Positions 9,631-17,238 of a DNA stretch of 64,000 bases are shown here, piece after piece (the stretch's first letter is position 1; the number at the start of each line of letters is the position of its first letter). The notes beneath the pieces were generated by a model that made no database searches, was not told where the DNA came from, and saw only the letters and a program-made list of their open reading frames with translations. Location of the stretch: NCBI GenBank assembly GCA_017482355.1, contig JAFUNJ010000012.1:124001-188000 (forward strand), given 5' to 3'. The DNA comes from Clostridia bacterium. GTDB lineage: Bacteria; Bacillota; Clostridia; Oscillospirales; CAG-272. The translations under genes and the position numbers were made by a program.

Positions 9631-10053
9631 ATGATAAAAACTTTAAACGCATCTCCATTGATCCCCGCGCTCAAGGGCGCGGCAATATCGCTTCTTTGTT
9701 CTTTCGTCGCCATTTTGGCATCGGCGTTTTTCTTGACCGAAAGCAAGGGGCTTGATATGTTGGCGGCGGTTTTACCCAAGGTATTTCAGGTCGTCTCTGC
9801 ACTTGTCGGCGGCTTCTTTGCAGGTAAATTCTCTAAAGAAAGGGGCTACCTTTCCGGGATATTTAGCGGTCTGCTATTCAGCGCCATCATAACCGTCGGC
9901 GCGCTTATTAACTCCGGATTCCGCCTTTATTACGTGCTTATCAGCACTCTGATCATCACTCTTGCCTCATTTGTCGGCGCACTTCTGAGCAGAGAAAAAG
10001 CAAAAAGCGGCGCGGCTAAAAGAAAGTCGATCATGAAAAAAATGCGTCCTTAA
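9631..10053 (+). CDS. TIGR04086/DUF3792-type membrane protein
   Basis: 140 residues with four hydrophobic helices (about 13-36, 43-66, 74-93, 98-118) and a very basic C-terminal tail (KSGAAKRKSIMKKMR). Size, four-helix layout and position directly after yajC match the TIGR04086 family of Firmicute membrane proteins, whose role is not known to me. GGAGAAG precedes the ATG. It lies between the yajC terminator and the promoter of the SPFH gene, so it may depend on read-through from yajC; no separate promoter was seen. Confidence 0.75.
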   Translation: MIKTLNASPLIPALKGAAISLLCSFVAILASAFFLTESKGLDMLAAVLPKVFQVVSALVGGFFAGKFSKERGYLSGIFSGLLFSAIITVGALINSGFRLYYVLISTLIITLASFVGALLSREKAKSGAAKRKSIMKKMRP

Positions 10054-10064
10054 TACGAAAATAC

Positions 10065-10093
10065 TTTACAACACTACTTTGATGTGATATAAT
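10065..10093 (+). promoter_or_regulatory. Promoter of the SPFH gene
   Basis: TTTACA and TATAAT with a 17-base spacer, 31 bases before the start codon. Confidence 0.75.
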
Positions 10094-10123
10094 AATTATA
10101 TCATAGAAAAAGGAGTATAAGTT

Positions 10124-11077
10124 ATGGATCCGATTATTATAGTTGTCATTGCCGTAGCTGTTCTGATACTTCTTCTCGCTGCCTGCATTAGGATCGTTCC
10201 TCAGGCAACCGAGTACGTAGTAGAATTTCTCGGTAAATATCAGAAGACCTGGTCAGCAGGCATTCACTGGAAATGGCCGATCATTCAGGTCGTTGCAAAG
10301 AAGGTAACGCTCAAGGAGCAGGTGCTTGACTCGCCTCCTCAGCCCGTTATCACGAAGGATAACGTTACTATGCAGATAGATACCGTTATTTTCTACGCTA
10401 TCTACGATTCGAAGCTTTACTGCTACGGTGCGGTAAATCCCATTTCAGCTCTCTCTAATCTCGCCGCTACGACCCTTCGTAACATCGTCGGTGAGCTTGA
10501 GCTTGACGATACGCTCACGTCGCGCGACACCATCAACGGAAAGATGACCGAAATTCTTGACGACGCAACCGACAAGTGGGGCATCAAGGTAAACCGCGTT
10601 GAGCTTAAGAACATCATTCCGCCTGCTGAAATTCAGAATGCGATGGAAAAGCAGATGAAAGCAGAACGTGACCGCCGTGAGACGCTTCTCGAAGCTGAAG
10701 GACACAAGGCGGCTGTTATCACCCGTGCAGAGGGTGATAAGCAAGCAATGATCCTTGCCGCAGAGGGTGAAAGAGACGCACGCATCGCAAGAGCAGAGGG
10801 TGAAGCACAAGCTATTTACCTCGCTAAAAAGGCAGAGGCAGACGGTTTGGCTGCGCTCAAAGAGGCAGGCGCCGACACCGCCGTCCTCGAGCTTAAGAAG
10901 TTCGAGGCGCTCATTGCTATGTCGAACGGACGCGCATCGAAGATCATCGTTCCGACCGACGTTGTAAATATGACGAAGTCGAACGTTATGTTCTCCGAAA
11001 CGTCAGGTCTTGGCGACGTGACCGATCCCGCTCCCGAGGATCCCAAGAAGAAAAAGACAGATCCCTGCTGCGACTGA
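10124..11077 (+). CDS. SPFH/band 7 (stomatin-like) membrane protein
   Basis: 317 residues. SPFH proteins form oligomeric membrane scaffolds, often associated with quality-control proteases; no partner protease gene is adjacent here. An N-terminal helix (about 4-23) anchors it. The SPFH domain follows with VPQATEYVVEFLGKY and TKDNVTMQIDTVIFYAI. A long Ala/Glu-rich coiled coil (about 180-260) contains repeats of the form AEGxxxA. The tail ends in KKKKTDPCCD; two terminal cysteines are unusual and could be lipidated or metal-binding, which is only a guess. It is closest in style to QmcA/YbbK. AAGGAG precedes the ATG, and it has its own promoter and terminator. Confidence 0.9.
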   Translation: MDPIIIVVIAVAVLILLLAACIRIVPQATEYVVEFLGKYQKTWSAGIHWKWPIIQVVAKKVTLKEQVLDSPPQPVITKDNVTMQIDTVIFYAIYDSKLYCYGAVNPISALSNLAATTLRNIVGELELDDTLTSRDTINGKMTEILDDATDKWGIKVNRVELKNIIPPAEIQNAMEKQMKAERDRRETLLEAEGHKAAVITRAEGDKQAMILAAEGERDARIARAEGEAQAIYLAKKAEADGLAALKEAGADTAVLELKKFEALIAMSNGRASKIIVPTDVVNMTKSNVMFSETSGLGDVTDPAPEDPKKKKTDPCCD

Positions 11078-11098
11078 TTATCTGCAATAAATTGATAA

Positions 11099-11141
11099 AA
11101 CACACCGCCGAGAGCATTTTGCTCTTGGCGGTGTGTGTTTT
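11099..11141. terminator. Bidirectional terminator (SPFH gene / XRE operon)
   Basis: Stem CACACCGCC plus AGAGC, ATTTT loop, then the complementary arm and TGTTTT. Both convergent genes end next to it. Confidence 0.85.
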
Positions 11142-11150
11142 CATAACAAA

Positions 11151-11372
11151 CTATTTCGTATCTTTTTTTATTTTCCCGAGCAATTCGTCTGTTGAAACTC
11201 CTAGAATATCTGACAGAGCAGGAAGAAGAAATATATCGGGATAGCATATCTCCCTTTCCCATTTTGATACCGCAAAGGCGCTTACTCCCAAAAGATCACC
11301 AAACTCACTTTGGTTTATTCTGTGTTTTTTGCGGTAGTTTAAAATATACTCGGCTATACGGATGTTGCTCAT
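11151..11372 (-). CDS. XRE-family helix-turn-helix regulator
   Basis: 73 residues, essentially a single Cro/C1-type HTH domain. Helix 2 and the recognition helix are visible as NQSEFGDLLGVSAFAVSKWE, and the closing segment PDIFLLPALSDILGVSTDELL is typical. As a stand-alone DNA-binding domain it probably acts as a dimeric repressor of its own operon. Its ATG overlaps the stop of the upstream ArsR-DUF2087 gene by one base (TAATG), so the two are translationally coupled. It is the last gene of the four-gene operon starting at 12886. Confidence 0.9.
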   Translation of the reverse strand: MSNIRIAEYILNYRKKHRINQSEFGDLLGVSAFAVSKWEREICYPDIFLLPALSDILGVSTDELLGKIKKDTK

Positions 11373-11905
11373 TATTTCACTCTTCTATATATCTCTCTGT
11401 CTCTGGTCATCATACCGAAAGCGATCATCTCGCGGCGAATCGTACAATAATCCTCATGATATCGCAAAATGATCTCATTAACATCTTTTTCGTCATATTC
11501 ACGATCAGTTTCAAACTGTTTAAGTATCTCAGCAAGCACAATCTCTCGCTTCTTTCTCTGCGTCGGTATCTGAGTCAGTTTGCCGTATTTGAAGAAGTTT
11601 GATATGACCGTTCTTTTGTATTTTTCTTCGGTATCAACAATTTGCTCGTCTTTCTTTATAAGTTCGTAAAGGGGTTTATTGAAAATATCTCGGTTAAGGG
11701 AATAGATAATATAAAATTGTGAGCGGGAGCAGTTGACCACTCCTGCAGACACCATCTTTTTGAGATGATAACAGATAGTAGCAGGGGTAAGTGACAGCTC
11801 GCAGGCGATTTTCTCAACGTATGAATCCTCTTTCAAAAGAATATTGAGGATTTCAAGGCGTGTTTCGTCGGCAAGGAGCTTAAGAAGTGCAAGCTTATCT
11901 TTCAC
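11372..11905 (-). CDS. ArsR-type regulator fused to DUF2087
   Basis: 177 residues. Residues about 1-75 form an ArsR/SmtB-like winged HTH (LLADETRLEILNILL, then the recognition region TPATICYHLKKMVSAGVV). Residues about 115-177 match the DUF2087 pattern: KKREIVLAEILKQFE, Y-x-EKDVNEIILRYHEDYCTIRR, then FGMMTRDREIYRRV. In my knowledge this fusion is a known but uncharacterised regulator type. The usual ArsR metal-binding cysteine signature (ELCVCDL-like) is absent, so metal sensing is unlikely. The start is GTG with AAGGAAG 7 bases upstream, overlapping the stop of the preceding gene by 3 bases (GTGA). It probably controls the promoter at 12927. Confidence 0.88.
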   Translation of the reverse strand: MKDKLALLKLLADETRLEILNILLKEDSYVEKIACELSLTPATICYHLKKMVSAGVVNCSRSQFYIIYSLNRDIFNKPLYELIKKDEQIVDTEEKYKRTVISNFFKYGKLTQIPTQRKKREIVLAEILKQFETDREYDEKDVNEIILRYHEDYCTIRREMIAFGMMTRDREIYRRVK

Positions 11906-12390
11906 ACTATCACTTCCTTTCGTTTATCCCACGCCTCGCTAAGGCATTCTTTCGCAAAGCGCAATCCACCGATGCGTTCTTCAAGCTCAACTTTTTCCCA
12001 ATCGGTAGAATTTAGAATCCTCGATTCATGCTTTGCAATTTCTGAATCCACAAAAGCAATAGTGCCATAATACAACGCGTAATCGCGCTTTTCAGAGTCA
12101 GGAGCATCATCATAAAGTGCCAGATATTCGGGTGTCGCAGCAAAAATATCGTTCAGTTGGGGAATCAGATAATGCGTTTTGGTATTGCTTTCGGCTACTC
12201 GATGGTTAAGCGAAAAAATAGCACACACATTTGATACACCTGCATATCGATGCTTTGCGCGTATGTATTCTGTGATTTGTTTTTTCTTTGCGATCGGGTC
12301 TTTGTCCAATGTGTCGCAAAAGCTCTCAATTTTCCGAGTTTCAATATTGATTAATTCTTTTGCGGTTTTAAAAAAACACGAATTATCCAT
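11902..12390 (-). CDS. Helical protein of unknown function (operon gene 2)
   Basis: 162 residues from the ATG at 12390, which has AGGAGAG 5 bases upstream; the longer frame has no ribosome site. Predicted all-alpha and soluble, with no signal peptide or membrane helix. No family recognised. The C-terminal half (YLALYDDAPDSEKRDYALYY, then a helix with HESRILN, then EKVELEERIGG and a conserved-looking W) is arranged like the C-terminal half of the upstream gene product, so the two may be diverged paralogues. The start overlaps the upstream stop by 8 bases and the stop overlaps the ArsR-type gene, so it is tightly coupled on both sides. Confidence 0.75.
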   Translation of the reverse strand: MDNSCFFKTAKELINIETRKIESFCDTLDKDPIAKKKQITEYIRAKHRYAGVSNVCAIFSLNHRVAESNTKTHYLIPQLNDIFAATPEYLALYDDAPDSEKRDYALYYGTIAFVDSEIAKHESRILNSTDWEKVELEERIGGLRFAKECLSEAWDKRKEVIV

Positions 12391-12886
12391 TTTCACTCTC
12401 CTTATCTGCAAAAGCAAAGACAAACAAACCGTTCTTAACTCTGAAATCTCTCCACATAGTCAGAATTTCATCCAAAACTTCTTTTTTAAGCTTTGCCTTA
12501 AATATCTTTTGAGGATCTCCGTCTCTTTGAGCTTCTGCAAGCTCTGCATTATAGGTATAATAAAAATTCGCTCTCATAAAGATTTCGGGGTATAAAGCGA
12601 CTGCCATAATGCCTTTTTCTTCCTCGGACAGGTTGTTATAATAGGTCGCAAGATCAGAGAAGCGACTAATTAAATTGTTAAATCTCTTTACCATAAATTC
12701 AATAGCACGATCTGTACCGGATAAAAGTCCCGCGGCGGTCGCCACGTTGTAAATGCCCGCTTTTAACTGCAAAGCTCCCCTTTCCGTAGGATGTTCTTTC
12801 CCTATCGCTTCGACTTCTTCCTTGCAAGCATTATGCTTTTGTTTTGTGATTGTCCATAATCCGTTGAATATTTCTTGCTGATTCAT
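12383..12886 (-). CDS. Helical protein of unknown function (operon gene 1)
   Basis: 167 residues from the ATG at 12886, with AAAGGCGG 8-9 bases upstream and a consensus promoter ending 41 bases before it. The longer frame reaches into that promoter and is rejected. Predicted all-alpha and cytoplasmic. Visible pieces are RAIEFMVKRFNNLISRFSDLAT, YNNLSEEEKGIMAVALYPEIF and KAKLKKEVLDEILTMWRDFR. No catalytic motif was recognised. First gene of the operon that ends with an ArsR-DUF2087 and an XRE regulator. Function unknown; a stress-responsive or self-regulated module is an inference from the regulators only. Confidence 0.75.
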   Translation of the reverse strand: MNQQEIFNGLWTITKQKHNACKEEVEAIGKEHPTERGALQLKAGIYNVATAAGLLSGTDRAIEFMVKRFNNLISRFSDLATYYNNLSEEEKGIMAVALYPEIFMRANFYYTYNAELAEAQRDGDPQKIFKAKLKKEVLDEILTMWRDFRVKNGLFVFAFADKESENG

Positions 12887-12926
12887 ATAATATATCCGCC
12901 TTTCTGTTATTGCCGGCTTTACTGAT

Positions 12927-12955
12927 ATTATAAACATCTAATCACTTTAAGTCAA
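12927..12955 (-). promoter_or_regulatory. Promoter and likely operator of the four-gene regulator operon
   Basis: On the minus strand TTGACT (12950-12955) and TATAAT (12927-12932) with a 17-base spacer. The element TGATTAGA occurs twice on the minus strand, once just upstream of the -35 box (about 12974-12981) and once inside the spacer (about 12937-12944). That placement is expected for a repressor such as the operon's own ArsR or XRE protein. Confidence 0.8.
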
Positions 12956-12994
12956 TAGTATTTAGATGATTTTCTAATCAGTTAAACCAACGGT

Positions 12995-13028
12995 TTAAAA
13001 AACGAGAGCAACTGTTTAGTTGCTCTCG
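12995..13028 (-). terminator. Terminator of the apgM-lepB-rbgA-rnhB-HAD operon
   Basis: CGAGAGCAACT / AGTTGCTCTCG stem followed on the minus strand by GTTTTTTAA, 21 bases after the HAD stop codon. Confidence 0.85.
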
Positions 13029-13048
13029 GCGGTGTATTGAGTTTGCTA

Positions 13049-13840
13049 TTATGAAAACAGTGCTTTATTCACTTCTAGAAGCGACGGTGCAACGAAGTCG
13101 GGCTTATCGGCTTCTTCTGCGTTATCGACGTCTGCCTGCTTCGTTTCGCCCGAAAGGACGAGAACGGACGTAACACCGTTACGCTTACCAAGTGCGATGT
13201 CGGTATAGAGGCGGTCGCCGAAGATGACCATATCCTCGGGCGCTGTTTCGGTTATCTGACACATCATATCAAGAGCCGATTTATAGGGCTTACCGAAATA
13301 GGTCGGGGTTACGCCCGTCGATGCGGTAACGAACGCGGAGATCGCTCCGCTGTCGGGAATGAATCCGTCCTCGGTCGGACAGTTGAAGTCGGGGTGAGTT
13401 GAGATGTACTCCGCGCCGTTACGAACGAGGCGGCAAGCGGTATCGAGCTTTGCATAAGTGAGTGTAGTATCGAAGCTCGTTACGACTATCGGTGCATCGT
13501 CCGAAAGCTCGATGCCCGAATTTACGAACTGCGTTTCAAGCTCGGGCGTGCCGACAAGGTAGCACTTCTTCCCTGCTCGGTTGCGAAGCAAGAACTGCAC
13601 CGTTACGTCGCCAGCCGTGAGGATCTCGTTTCTACTCGGCTCAAAGCCCATACGGGTGAGCTTTTCATAGTAGAAATCGGGGTTATGCGATGCGTTATTC
13701 GTGAAGAAAAGCACCTTATATCCGTTTTTACGGAGGTTCTTAATAAACTCGATAGCGTAATCAAAGACCTTCGCGCCGAGGTAGATCGTGCCGTCTTGGT
13801 CAAAGACGAAAAGCTTTTTGTTTTTAAGTGTGTTTTTCAT
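13049..13840 (-). CDS. HAD-superfamily phosphatase, subfamily IIA (NagD-like)
   Basis: 263 residues. The nucleophile motif VFDQDGTIYLG is at residues about 12-22, motif II is FFTNNAS, and the metal-binding motif is VIFGDRLYTDIALGKRNG near the C-terminus. A C2-type cap between them (with TSFDTTLTYAKL, FNCPTEDGFIPDSG and TYFGKPYKSALD) is the HAD-IIA signature of NagD, 4-nitrophenylphosphatase and phosphoglycolate phosphatase homologues. It hydrolyses a small phosphomonoester whose identity cannot be read from sequence. Last gene of the housekeeping operon, 4 bases after rnhB. GGAG inside the end of rnhB serves as its ribosome site. Confidence 0.9.
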   Translation of the reverse strand: MKNTLKNKKLFVFDQDGTIYLGAKVFDYAIEFIKNLRKNGYKVLFFTNNASHNPDFYYEKLTRMGFEPSRNEILTAGDVTVQFLLRNRAGKKCYLVGTPELETQFVNSGIELSDDAPIVVTSFDTTLTYAKLDTACRLVRNGAEYISTHPDFNCPTEDGFIPDSGAISAFVTASTGVTPTYFGKPYKSALDMMCQITETAPEDMVIFGDRLYTDIALGKRNGVTSVLVLSGETKQADVDNAEEADKPDFVAPSLLEVNKALFS

Positions 13841-13844
13841 AATT

Positions 13845-14462
13845 TTACTCCAATCTGAACGAGCGTCTGTGCTCGGGCGTTATTCCGTATTTTTTGATTG
13901 CTTCGTAGTGCTCCTTCGTCGGGTAACCCTTATGCTTTGCGAAGCCGTATTCGGGGTACTTTTTATCAAGCTCAAGGCAAGAGCGGTCACGCTCGACCTT
14001 GGCTAGGATCGACGCCGCCGCGATGCTCGGACTCTTTGAGTCGCCCTTGACTATCGCCTTTGCGGGAATCGTGAATCCCCTCGTCTGGTTTCCGTCGACA
14101 AGCACATAGTCGGGCTTCGGATCAAGCATATCAATCGCACGGCGCATGGCAAGAAGCGCGGCGTTAAGGATGTTAAGTTCATCAATTTCTGCCGCCGTCG
14201 CGTAAGCTATACCGTAGCTTATTGCTTCTTCCTTGATCTTATCGTAAAGGACTTCTCTCTTCTTCTCGGTAAGCTTTTTACTGTCGTTCAGCCCCTCGAT
14301 AACGAGTCCCTGCGGCAAGATGACCGCCGCCGCGTAGACGCTTCCAGCAAGCGGGCCTCTGCCTGCCTCGTCGGTTCCGCAGACGACAGCGTATCCCTGC
14401 TCTACGGCTTCGTTTTCAAAAAAGTAATCCATAATATAAAATACGGGGAATAAAAATTTCAT
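13845..14462 (-). CDS. rnhB: Ribonuclease HII
   Basis: 205 residues. RNase HII cleaves RNA in RNA-DNA hybrids and removes misincorporated ribonucleotides from DNA. Motifs are VCGTDEAGRGPLAGSVYAAA (first catalytic Asp and the adjacent Glu), LNDSKKLTEKKRE, DYVLVDGNQ (catalytic Asp), KGDSKSPSIAAASILAKVER and the HKGYPTKEHYEAI region. The ATG at 14462 is preferred: AGGAG stands 8 bases upstream, whereas the GTG three codons earlier is too close to it. The first 15 residues are hydrophobic and may not be conserved; an internal ATG (MDYFFEN) is an alternative start but lacks a ribosome site. Confidence 0.94.
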   Translation of the reverse strand: MKFLFPVFYIMDYFFENEAVEQGYAVVCGTDEAGRGPLAGSVYAAAVILPQGLVIEGLNDSKKLTEKKREVLYDKIKEEAISYGIAYATAAEIDELNILNAALLAMRRAIDMLDPKPDYVLVDGNQTRGFTIPAKAIVKGDSKSPSIAAASILAKVERDRSCLELDKKYPEYGFAKHKGYPTKEHYEAIKKYGITPEHRRSFRLE

Positions 14463-14481
14463 TCCCCGCACTCCTCTCTCA

Positions 14482-15345
14482 TTAGGGTTCTTCTAGTGTC
14501 ATTCTGCCGATCTTACCGCCTCTGAATTCGTCAAGAAGCATAACAGCGGTTCTTTCGGTGTTTACTTCTCCGCCGCTTATAAGAAATCCGCGCTTTCTTC
14601 CGATAGTTTCAAACAGATCGTAGTCGATCATGTCATCGTACTGCGACATATCGCCGAGCTTGTAGCGTGTCGAAAGAAGCTCGGGATATTTTTTACGCAG
14701 GCGTCCGCAAAGAATTATTGCAATTCTTTCCTGATCAAGGATCTCGTCTCTTATCGCACCTGTGAGCGCAAGGTTTTCACCGACGGTCTGATCCTCAAAT
14801 TTCGGCCAAAGCACGCCCGGGGTATCGAGAAGCTCGATTCCGTATTTCGTCGTTATCCACTGCTTATCGCGCGTTACACCGGGACGGTCCTCGACCTTTG
14901 CGCGTCTAGAACCCGCAAGGCGGTTTATAAGCGAGGATTTACCGACGTTCGGTATTCCTGCGATCATGACGCGCAGGGTCTTGCCCGTCATCCCCTTGTT
15001 TTCGTATCTTGCAAGCTTCTCGGAAAGCAGTCCTCTGATTTTATCAGGTATTTCATTAATTCCCGCACCGCTTGCGCTATCTATAAAGAGGCAGGACTTC
15101 CCCTCTTTTTCATAGTAACGCTTCCATCTGCTTATCGACTCGGGATCGGCGAGGGCAGATTTACTGAAAAGCGTAAGCACGGGCTTATTACCGACTATTT
15201 TATGCAGCTCGGGGTTCTTCGAGCTAATCGGAATTCGCGCGTCGAGAATTTCAATGACCGCATCTACCTGCGGCAGCATCTCCTTCATCATTCTGCGCGT
15301 TTTCGCCATATGCCCGGGGAACCATTGTATCAGCTCTGATGGCAT
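14482..15345 (-). CDS. rbgA: Ribosome biogenesis GTPase RbgA (YlqF)
   Basis: 287 residues. RbgA is a circularly permuted GTPase needed for late assembly of the 50S subunit. The N-terminal [17 protein letters not shown] motif binds rRNA/ribosome. G1 is [14 protein letters not shown] (about 128) and G3 is [10 protein letters not shown], preceded by PGVTRDKQW. The G4 motif, expected as NKxD at about residue 58, reads SKSA here ([10 protein letters not shown]): both the Asn and the Asp that read the guanine base are missing. The rest is canonical, so it is probably functional but may have altered nucleotide specificity. It sits between lepB and rnhB, a frequent Firmicute order. CGGAGAG precedes the ATG. 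Confidence 0.95.
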   Translation of the reverse strand: MPSELIQWFPGHMAKTRRMMKEMLPQVDAVIEILDARIPISSKNPELHKIVGNKPVLTLFSKSALADPESISRWKRYYEKEGKSCLFIDSASGAGINEIPDKIRGLLSEKLARYENKGMTGKTLRVMIAGIPNVGKSSLINRLAGSRRAKVEDRPGVTRDKQWITTKYGIELLDTPGVLWPKFEDQTVGENLALTGAIRDEILDQERIAIILCGRLRKKYPELLSTRYKLGDMSQYDDMIDYDLFETIGRKRGFLISGGEVNTERTAVMLLDEFRGGKIGRMTLEEP

Positions 15346-15357
15346 TTTATCTCTCCG

Positions 15358-15939
15358 TTACTCAACAGGACCAAAACCGTCAAAAGGCAGGAAGCGGTAT
15401 ATTACCTGACCGATAATGTATCTCTCATCAATAAAACCAACGTCATCATAACGGCTGTCAAGCGAGTCATTACGGTTATCACCCATAACGAACACGTGAC
15501 CGTCAGGAACAGTGATCTCGTCCCCAAAATGCTCCTCCCAATTGCGCATCGGAACGCTTCCGACAACAATATACGGCTCTTCAAGCGGAAATCCGTCTAC
15601 GTATATCTTCCAGTTTTCGAGGTCAAGGCGGACAGTCTGTCCCTCTGTTGCGATAATGCGCTTTACGAGCGGCTTATCGAGACCGTAATTTTCTGACTGA
15701 CAGACGATAATATCGCCCTGCTTCGGCTCATAGAATATCTGACGTACTAAGAGCTTATCGTTATCCGAAAGCGTAGGATGCATTGAGTTTCCGTCGACAA
15801 CCGCGATACGTGCTACAAACGAGAAAAGTATAAACACAGCCGCAACGGAAACTATAAATATTTCCAGCCATTCGAAGACCGTCTGTGACGGTTTCTTCTG
15901 TTCGATTTCAATTTCTTTGTTATGATCAAAATTAATCAA
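15358..15939 (-). CDS. lepB: Signal peptidase I
   Basis: 193 residues, the short Gram-positive form. It removes Sec and Tat signal peptides on the outer face of the membrane. One N-terminal membrane helix (about 24-46) precedes the catalytic Ser in VVDGNSMHPTL and the general-base Lys in PLVKRIIATEGQ; box E is FVMGDNRNDSLDSR. The start is TTG with GGCGGAAG about 6 bases upstream; no better ATG exists. It lies 19 bases after apgM and 12 bases before rbgA in the same operon. Confidence 0.95.
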   Translation of the reverse strand: MINFDHNKEIEIEQKKPSQTVFEWLEIFIVSVAAVFILFSFVARIAVVDGNSMHPTLSDNDKLLVRQIFYEPKQGDIIVCQSENYGLDKPLVKRIIATEGQTVRLDLENWKIYVDGFPLEEPYIVVGSVPMRNWEEHFGDEITVPDGHVFVMGDNRNDSLDSRYDDVGFIDERYIIGQVIYRFLPFDGFGPVE

Positions 15940-15958
15940 GTTTTCTTCCGCCTTAAAA

Positions 15959-17155
15959 TTATTTTACAAGCACGGACATAAGATCGTGTCCGCGAGGGAT
16001 ATAGTAATTCTTTTCAGACGCGCTCTTTTCGCAGAAGCAGTCAACACCGTCTGCTTCCTCGTTCGAGCGGTATATCATAAAGGGAACGGGATCAAGTGTG
16101 TGAGTTCTCTTTACGATAGGAGTAGGATGATCCGGAAGGATCATTATCGAAAAATCCTCTCCGCTGCTCTTAAGATACTCATATATCGGCTTAAGTATTC
16201 TTTCGCTTATATGACCGATGCTTGCTATCTTATTCTCGGTTTCTGCGCGGTGTCCGCATTCATCGGGACCTTCGACGTGAACGTATACGAGGTCTTTTCC
16301 GCGCTTAAATGCGTCGATGGCCGCGTTTGCCTTGCCCTCGTAATTCGTTTTATAGTTACCCGTTGCGCCCTCGACATCGACCGATTCCATTTCGGCGCAG
16401 ATTCCGATTCCCTTTATAAGATCGACTGCCGAAATAACCGTTGCGTCAAGTCCCCATTTTTCCTTAAACGAGGATAGCGCCGGCTTTTCTCCGGGACTCC
16501 AGAGCCATATAGAATTTGCCGGCTTAAGACCGCGCGCCTTACGCGCAAGATTTACGGGATGGTCCTTCAGAATCTCGTAGCTATCGCGTATAAGCGTTGC
16601 GTACGGCTCGGGAGGCATTATGTCTTTCACCCCGTGACCGAGATGGTCATGAGGACGCTCAAACTCCTTGTATTCGGGCGGATCGTTCCATATCATACAG
16701 TGACGGTAGCTGACACCCGGATAAAAAGCTCTCTTATCGGTCTTGAATTTCTCGTGGAGCGTTTTAATAAGCTCGGCTGCTTCTTCCGTCGTTATCTCGT
16801 CGGCAGAATGGTCAAGCATTATTTTATCATCATAGTTTTCCCCGTCCTCGGAGACAGTAACGACGTTACAGCGGAAGGCGATATCACCCTCATTCATCGT
16901 AAGACGCATCGACATTGCCTCAAGAGGCGAGCGTCCCTTCGAATATATAGCAGGGTCGTACGAGAGGATCGCAAGATTTGCCGTATCGCTCTCGGGCACC
17001 ATGTGCGACGGGACGTTTGACACCGTACCGACAGTCGATACCCTTGCAAGCGCGTCAAGCGTCGGCTTATCGGCACATTCAAACGGGGTTTTATTATCAA
17101 GCTCGGAGATAGGATAATCTGCCGCGCCGTCGGGGATAAGTACGAGATATTTCAT
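15959..17155 (-). CDS. apgM: Cofactor-independent phosphoglycerate mutase, archaeal type
   Basis: 398 residues. It interconverts 2- and 3-phosphoglycerate in glycolysis, without 2,3-bisphosphoglycerate, using two metal ions and a phosphoserine intermediate. The alkaline-phosphatase-fold motifs are LVLIPDGAADYP at the N-terminus, the nucleophile region PESDTANLAILSYDP, the HCMIWND segment, VHVEGPDECGHR and MILPDHPTP near the C-terminus. It belongs to the short ApgM class rather than the about 510-residue GpmI. First gene of the operon running to 13049, with its own promoter. Confidence 0.94.
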   Translation of the reverse strand: MKYLVLIPDGAADYPISELDNKTPFECADKPTLDALARVSTVGTVSNVPSHMVPESDTANLAILSYDPAIYSKGRSPLEAMSMRLTMNEGDIAFRCNVVTVSEDGENYDDKIMLDHSADEITTEEAAELIKTLHEKFKTDKRAFYPGVSYRHCMIWNDPPEYKEFERPHDHLGHGVKDIMPPEPYATLIRDSYEILKDHPVNLARKARGLKPANSIWLWSPGEKPALSSFKEKWGLDATVISAVDLIKGIGICAEMESVDVEGATGNYKTNYEGKANAAIDAFKRGKDLVYVHVEGPDECGHRAETENKIASIGHISERILKPIYEYLKSSGEDFSIMILPDHPTPIVKRTHTLDPVPFMIYRSNEEADGVDCFCEKSASEKNYYIPRGHDLMSVLVK

Positions 17156-17190
17156 GTTTTCGCCTTCTTTTATAAAATACTACAAATATT

Positions 17191-17219
17191 ATTATAACAT
17201 ATATTTCTATTATTTACAA
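17191..17219 (-). promoter_or_regulatory. Promoter of the apgM operon
   Basis: TTGTAA and TATAAT on the minus strand with a 17-base spacer, 36 bases before the apgM start. Confidence 0.7.
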
Positions 17220-17238
17220 GTATATATATCGGATTTTT

